A stretch of 9,608 nucleotides of DNA from Chloroflexota bacterium (GTDB taxonomy: Bacteria > Chloroflexota > Limnocylindria > QHBO01), in contig VBKA01000046.1 in assembly GCA_005879815.1 (NCBI GenBank), positions 1-9,608 on the forward strand. Reading direction: 5' to 3'. Numbering within the stretch: the stretch's first letter is position 1; every line of letters starts with the position of its first letter. A program made the translations under genes and the position numbers. Under the pieces are notes generated by a model. That model saw only the letters and a program-made list of their open reading frames with translations. It ran no database searches and had not been told where the DNA came from. Below, one piece after another: positions 6,896-9,608 of this stretch.

Positions 6896-8497
6896 ATGCG
6901 CCTTCGTCCAACCGCTGTGGCGGGACTCGTTGCAGCCCTTATCACGGCGACGTCGGTCGCGCCATCCGCCGCTGTGGGCGACTACGCCACCGACGTCGAC
7001 GGAGTCATCAACGTCCAGGCCTCGACCACGCCAATTGTTCAGGCGTGCCCGGCGAACGCGCCGTGGCTTCGCGATCCGAACGTGTGCGCGAGCCGCTGGT
7101 CAACGTTCGCCAACGACAAGAGTGAGAGCGACCTGGCGGTGGATCCGACCGACCCAGCTCACATCGTGGGCATGTCGAAGGCATTCTTCTCCCCCAAGGA
7201 CTACCTGTTCGAGCTCGTCTGGTACGACTCCACCGACGGCGGCCAGACCTGGCAGAGCGGCATCCTGCCCGGCTACGAGGAGTGGATGGACACCACTGAC
7301 CCGGTGGTCGCCTTCGACGCACAGGGCAACCTGTACGCGCTTGTGCTTCCCTTCAATTTCGTCATCGAGCCGTCTGGAGACCACAACTGGGACGTCGGCC
7401 ACGTCAACCCGAAGGGTTTGAACGACGCCATTTACCTCTCGCGCTCCATGAAGGCCGATGGGGCAGTCGGCCGCGACTGGGAGGCGCCGGTCCTCCTGGC
7501 GACCTACCACGCCAGCGGTCTCGGCATCACCGCCGACAAGCAGTGGGTAGGGGCGGACCTCTTCGGCAAGCATCCAGGCTCGGTGTATGCGTCATGGATC
7601 CTGTTCGACGGGGCCGCAATGAACACGGTCGTCTCGGTCTCGACCGACTTTGGCGCGCACTTCACCCCGCCGCGGGTCATCACCTCCGCCACCAAGCCGA
7701 AGTTCAACGGGGACCCCTATGTCTTCGAGGGGCCAGAAGGCAATGTCTACGTGGCCTATGACACGCTGCCGCCCAAGCAGAGCTACACCACCGGCGGGTT
7801 CCAGGTGGTCGTCTCGCACGACAACGGGCAGACGTGGTCGAAGCCGGGGCAGCAGGTCACGACCAGTGTCGGGCCCACTCCGTACCTTCCAGATACCTTC
7901 CGCGACGGGACGCCGTACTCGATGACGGTGAACCCAGCCAACGGAAACCTTTTGCTCGCCTACGAGAACTACGACCGCTCCGTGCCAAAGGGGAACACCT
8001 GGCTGACCCAATCCGCCGATGAGGGCAAGACCTGGGCGAAGCCGGTCCAGGTGAATGACCCAGCGGCAGCGGGTGACACGTTCCAGCAGAAGGTGTTCGC
8101 GGCGCCGAACGGGGAATTCGGGGTGGCCTTCTACGACCGCCGGCTGGCGTGTCCGGCGAATGACCCGATCGCGGGCAACGTAGGCCGCCTGAACACCTGC
8201 ATCGACGTCACCGTCCAGGCCTATGCAGCAGACGCGACGCCGCTCGGCGGCAACCGGCGTGCGACGCTTGAGTCCTGGGATCCGAACGTGGTCCCGCCCC
8301 AGCAGGGCGGGCTCTCAGGCGCCGGCACCTTCATCGGCGACTACTTCGGCGCCGCGATGACGTCTGAGGGCGAGGGGAGCCTCGTACATCTACTTTTCGT
8401 CTCGACCTCGCCGGACTACCAGGCCGGAGCCGTCGCGGGCGGTGGTATCGCGCCTCCCTACCAGCAACAGATCTACGCGCAGCTGCCCGTACCCTGA
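6896..8497 (+). CDS. Secreted Asp-box (BNR/sialidase-like) beta-propeller protein, second of the pair
   Basis: Read from the ATG at 6896 the product has 533 residues. This start is preferred to the in-frame ATG at 6878 because it has GAGG at good spacing and puts Arg2 and Arg4 at the start of a signal peptide (MRLRPTAVAGLVAALITATS, then VAPSAA). Four Asp boxes are seen: STDGGQTW 112-119, STDFGAHF 249-256, SHDNGQTW 307-314 and SADEGKTW 373-380. Two further landmarks I associate with propellers of this type are AFYDRR at 411-416 and FIGDYFG at 479-485. It has only four cysteines, against fourteen in its upstream neighbour, so the two are related in fold but clearly diverged. The product is probably exported; enzymatic activity and ligand are unknown. 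It lies 34 bp after the preceding gene and was probably transcribed with it; the two may work on the same surface or extracellular target. Confidence 0.88.
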   Translation: MRLRPTAVAGLVAALITATSVAPSAAVGDYATDVDGVINVQASTTPIVQACPANAPWLRDPNVCASRWSTFANDKSESDLAVDPTDPAHIVGMSKAFFSPKDYLFELVWYDSTDGGQTWQSGILPGYEEWMDTTDPVVAFDAQGNLYALVLPFNFVIEPSGDHNWDVGHVNPKGLNDAIYLSRSMKADGAVGRDWEAPVLLATYHASGLGITADKQWVGADLFGKHPGSVYASWILFDGAAMNTVVSVSTDFGAHFTPPRVITSATKPKFNGDPYVFEGPEGNVYVAYDTLPPKQSYTTGGFQVVVSHDNGQTWSKPGQQVTTSVGPTPYLPDTFRDGTPYSMTVNPANGNLLLAYENYDRSVPKGNTWLTQSADEGKTWAKPVQVNDPAAAGDTFQQKVFAAPNGEFGVAFYDRRLACPANDPIAGNVGRLNTCIDVTVQAYAADATPLGGNRRATLESWDPNVVPPQQGGLSGAGTFIGDYFGAAMTSEGEGSLVHLLFVSTSPDYQAGAVAGGGIAPPYQQQIYAQLPVP

Positions 8498-8503
8498 GCC
8501 ATC

Positions 8504-8532
8504 AGCCGGATCACGCCGCTGCCCGCCCGGCT
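8504..8532. terminator. Possible weak hairpin between convergent genes
   Basis: AGCCGG (8504-8509) pairs with CCGGCT (8527-8532) across a 17-base loop, in the short gap between the second Asp-box gene and the glycosylase gene. There is no T run on either side, so it is not a classical intrinsic terminator. Listed because of its position; it may be chance in GC-rich DNA. Confidence 0.2.
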
Positions 8533-9415
8533 AGCCCTCTACGAGAAGGCGGCTGCCCGCGGCCCGCATGAGGACGATCGCCCAGGTGCGAAATGGCCTC
8601 CACCGCTCGGCCATGGCTCGGAACTCGTCGTCGGACGGCGGGCCAGGCAGGCCGTAGAGCTTTGCGGCGAACTCCAGGGCCTTGGGTTCGGCCACCGGCA
8701 CGTCAGCGAATCCGGACCCGCGCACCACGATGAGGGCGCTGTAGAACGGGCCGATGCCCTTCAGCGAGCGAAGATCCTCCATCGCAGCCTCTGGGCCCAT
8801 CGCCTGGATGCGATCGACATCCAGCATTCCGGCAATTGCGGCCGTCGCGACACCGTGAAGTCGTTCCACTTTCTCCGGTGTGAGACCGGCGAACGAGCCG
8901 ACTGCGAGCAGCCGCTCAGGGGTCGGCAGCGCCGCAAGACGCTGGCCTGCGAGGTCGAATACCCGGCCATGGGCGGCCATGGGTCTCGCTCAGCTGGCGT
9001 CGCACCTCCGCCATCTGGCGCTCGGGGCGGCGGGCGCTGATGATCGACCATGCCGCTGCCTCGTAGGGCGAGTAGAAGAGGGAGGGCGCAGGCCAGGCGC
9101 CACGGCCTGGAGCCGACCGATGACGGGGTCCCGCCGGCCGATCTCGAGGAACGCCTCACCGTCGAAGTCGAGTGACAGGACCCGAGCCACCTGGCGCTCT
9201 ACGACCGAGACGTCCGCCTCACCGTGGACGATGCAGTCGACATCGGCGTTCTCCTGTCGGATCTCCACGCCGACCTGGTCACGGTATCCGTCGACGCAGA
9301 AGGCGAACCTGAGAACCCCATCCCACTTCGGGTCGATCCGCTGTCCGAAACCGAAGTTCGCCGCCTCTGCAAGCGAGAACGGCCCTCTAGGCCGAATCTT
9401 GAAACGCTTCGTCAT
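8531..9415 (-). pseudogene. AlkA-type DNA-3-methyladenine glycosylase gene broken by two frameshifts
   Basis: Three frame pieces make one HhH-GPD DNA glycosylase of about 290 residues, a base-excision repair enzyme removing alkylated bases. Piece one (ATG at 9415, MTKRFKIRPRGPFSLAEAA ... VIGRLQAVAPGLRPP) is the N-terminal domain. Near 9078-9079 the frame changes to FYSPYEAAAWSIISARRPER and QLSETHG. At 8964-8983 an exact 10-bp tandem duplication returns reading to the first frame: RVFDLAGQRLAALPTPERLL, the helix-hairpin-helix LKGIGPFYSALIVVRG, and WRPFRTWAIVLMRAAG. Deleting one repeat copy restores ETHG-RVFDL exactly. After the hairpin the sequence reads DVPVAEPKAL; where E. coli AlkA has DD with catalytic Asp238, this protein has Glu-Pro, which may be a subfamily trait. 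As written, no full protein is made, although the C-terminal piece alone is open for 149 codons from an ATG at 8980. The start is uncertain: no good ribosome binding site precedes 9415, and the frame is open to 9523. Confidence 0.78.
8964..8983. repeat. 10-bp exact tandem duplication inside the glycosylase gene
   Basis: CGGCCATGGG at 8964-8973 is repeated exactly at 8974-8983. The extra ten bases shift the reading frame, and removing one copy rejoins the protein without a residue lost, so this is very likely the second lesion of the gene or an assembly artefact at the same place. Confidence 0.9.
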
Positions 9416-9608
9416 GCAAGAGCCGTTGGGGCCGGCGGCCGTGGGCGTTGAGCGAACAACGCTAGTGTCGGAGAGGGCTGCGAGTCCGGCAGGCCGCGAT
9501 GAAATCGAGCCAAATTCCGCCATCTGCGAGTTCCACGATAGGGCGTCGGAAGGGTCCCCAGCCCCGCATCGCGATCCGTCCTCTGGCTGCCTCCAGTAAT
9601 GGGACGAG
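9416..9608. other. Right-end region without a recognised gene
   Basis: 193 bp upstream of the glycosylase gene. The minus-strand frame stays open to 9523, but the extra 36 residues show no glycosylase similarity. An inverted repeat GCGTTG-AGCGAA-CAACGC at 9445-9462 lies 30 bp before the ATG at 9415 and could be an operator or small hairpin. No tRNA or complete ORF was recognised. Confidence 0.4.

Noticed and set aside
8880..9599. 239-codon open frame on the plus strand
   Set aside because: Opposite the N-terminal part of the glycosylase gene, with low-complexity Arg/Ser/Pro composition and no domain.

Overview
High-GC bacterial DNA with closely packed genes, several secreted or lipoprotein products, and protein families common in soil and freshwater Chloroflexota and Actinobacteriota. 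A Chloroflexota origin (Limnocylindria-like) is my best guess. It rests on the DUF2652-SRPBCC protein and the CapA-like lipoprotein with a Pro/Ser/Thr-rich linker. No rRNA, tRNA, CRISPR array or mobile element was seen.

Left block (1-4001, all minus strand, read right to left): an MFS exporter, a CapA-like lipoprotein and a DUF2652 class III cyclase-like protein with a C-terminal SRPBCC domain. The last gene runs off the left edge without a stop codon. CapA and the DUF2652 gene are 23 bp apart and probably cotranscribed; the exporter lies 70 bp upstream of capA.

Middle (4002-5093): a glyoxalase-like gene on the plus strand, readable only with two compensating frameshifts, converges on an intact small VOC-family gene on the minus strand. 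The VOC gene has an AGGAGG ribosome binding site that fixes its start.

Right block: two tandem plus-strand genes (5290-6861 and 6896-8497) encode exported Asp-box (BNR, sialidase-like) beta-propeller proteins, 34 bp apart, with nearly the same 11-base element at the same distance from both start codons. Converging on them is an AlkA-type DNA glycosylase gene (8531-9415, minus), broken by a small frameshift and by an exact 10-bp tandem duplication.

No single clear new system stands out. The points most worth a second look are the paired secreted Asp-box proteins with their shared start-site element, the CapA-like lipoprotein that has lost most expected metal-site motifs, and two genes that each carry compensating frameshifts in an otherwise intact window.
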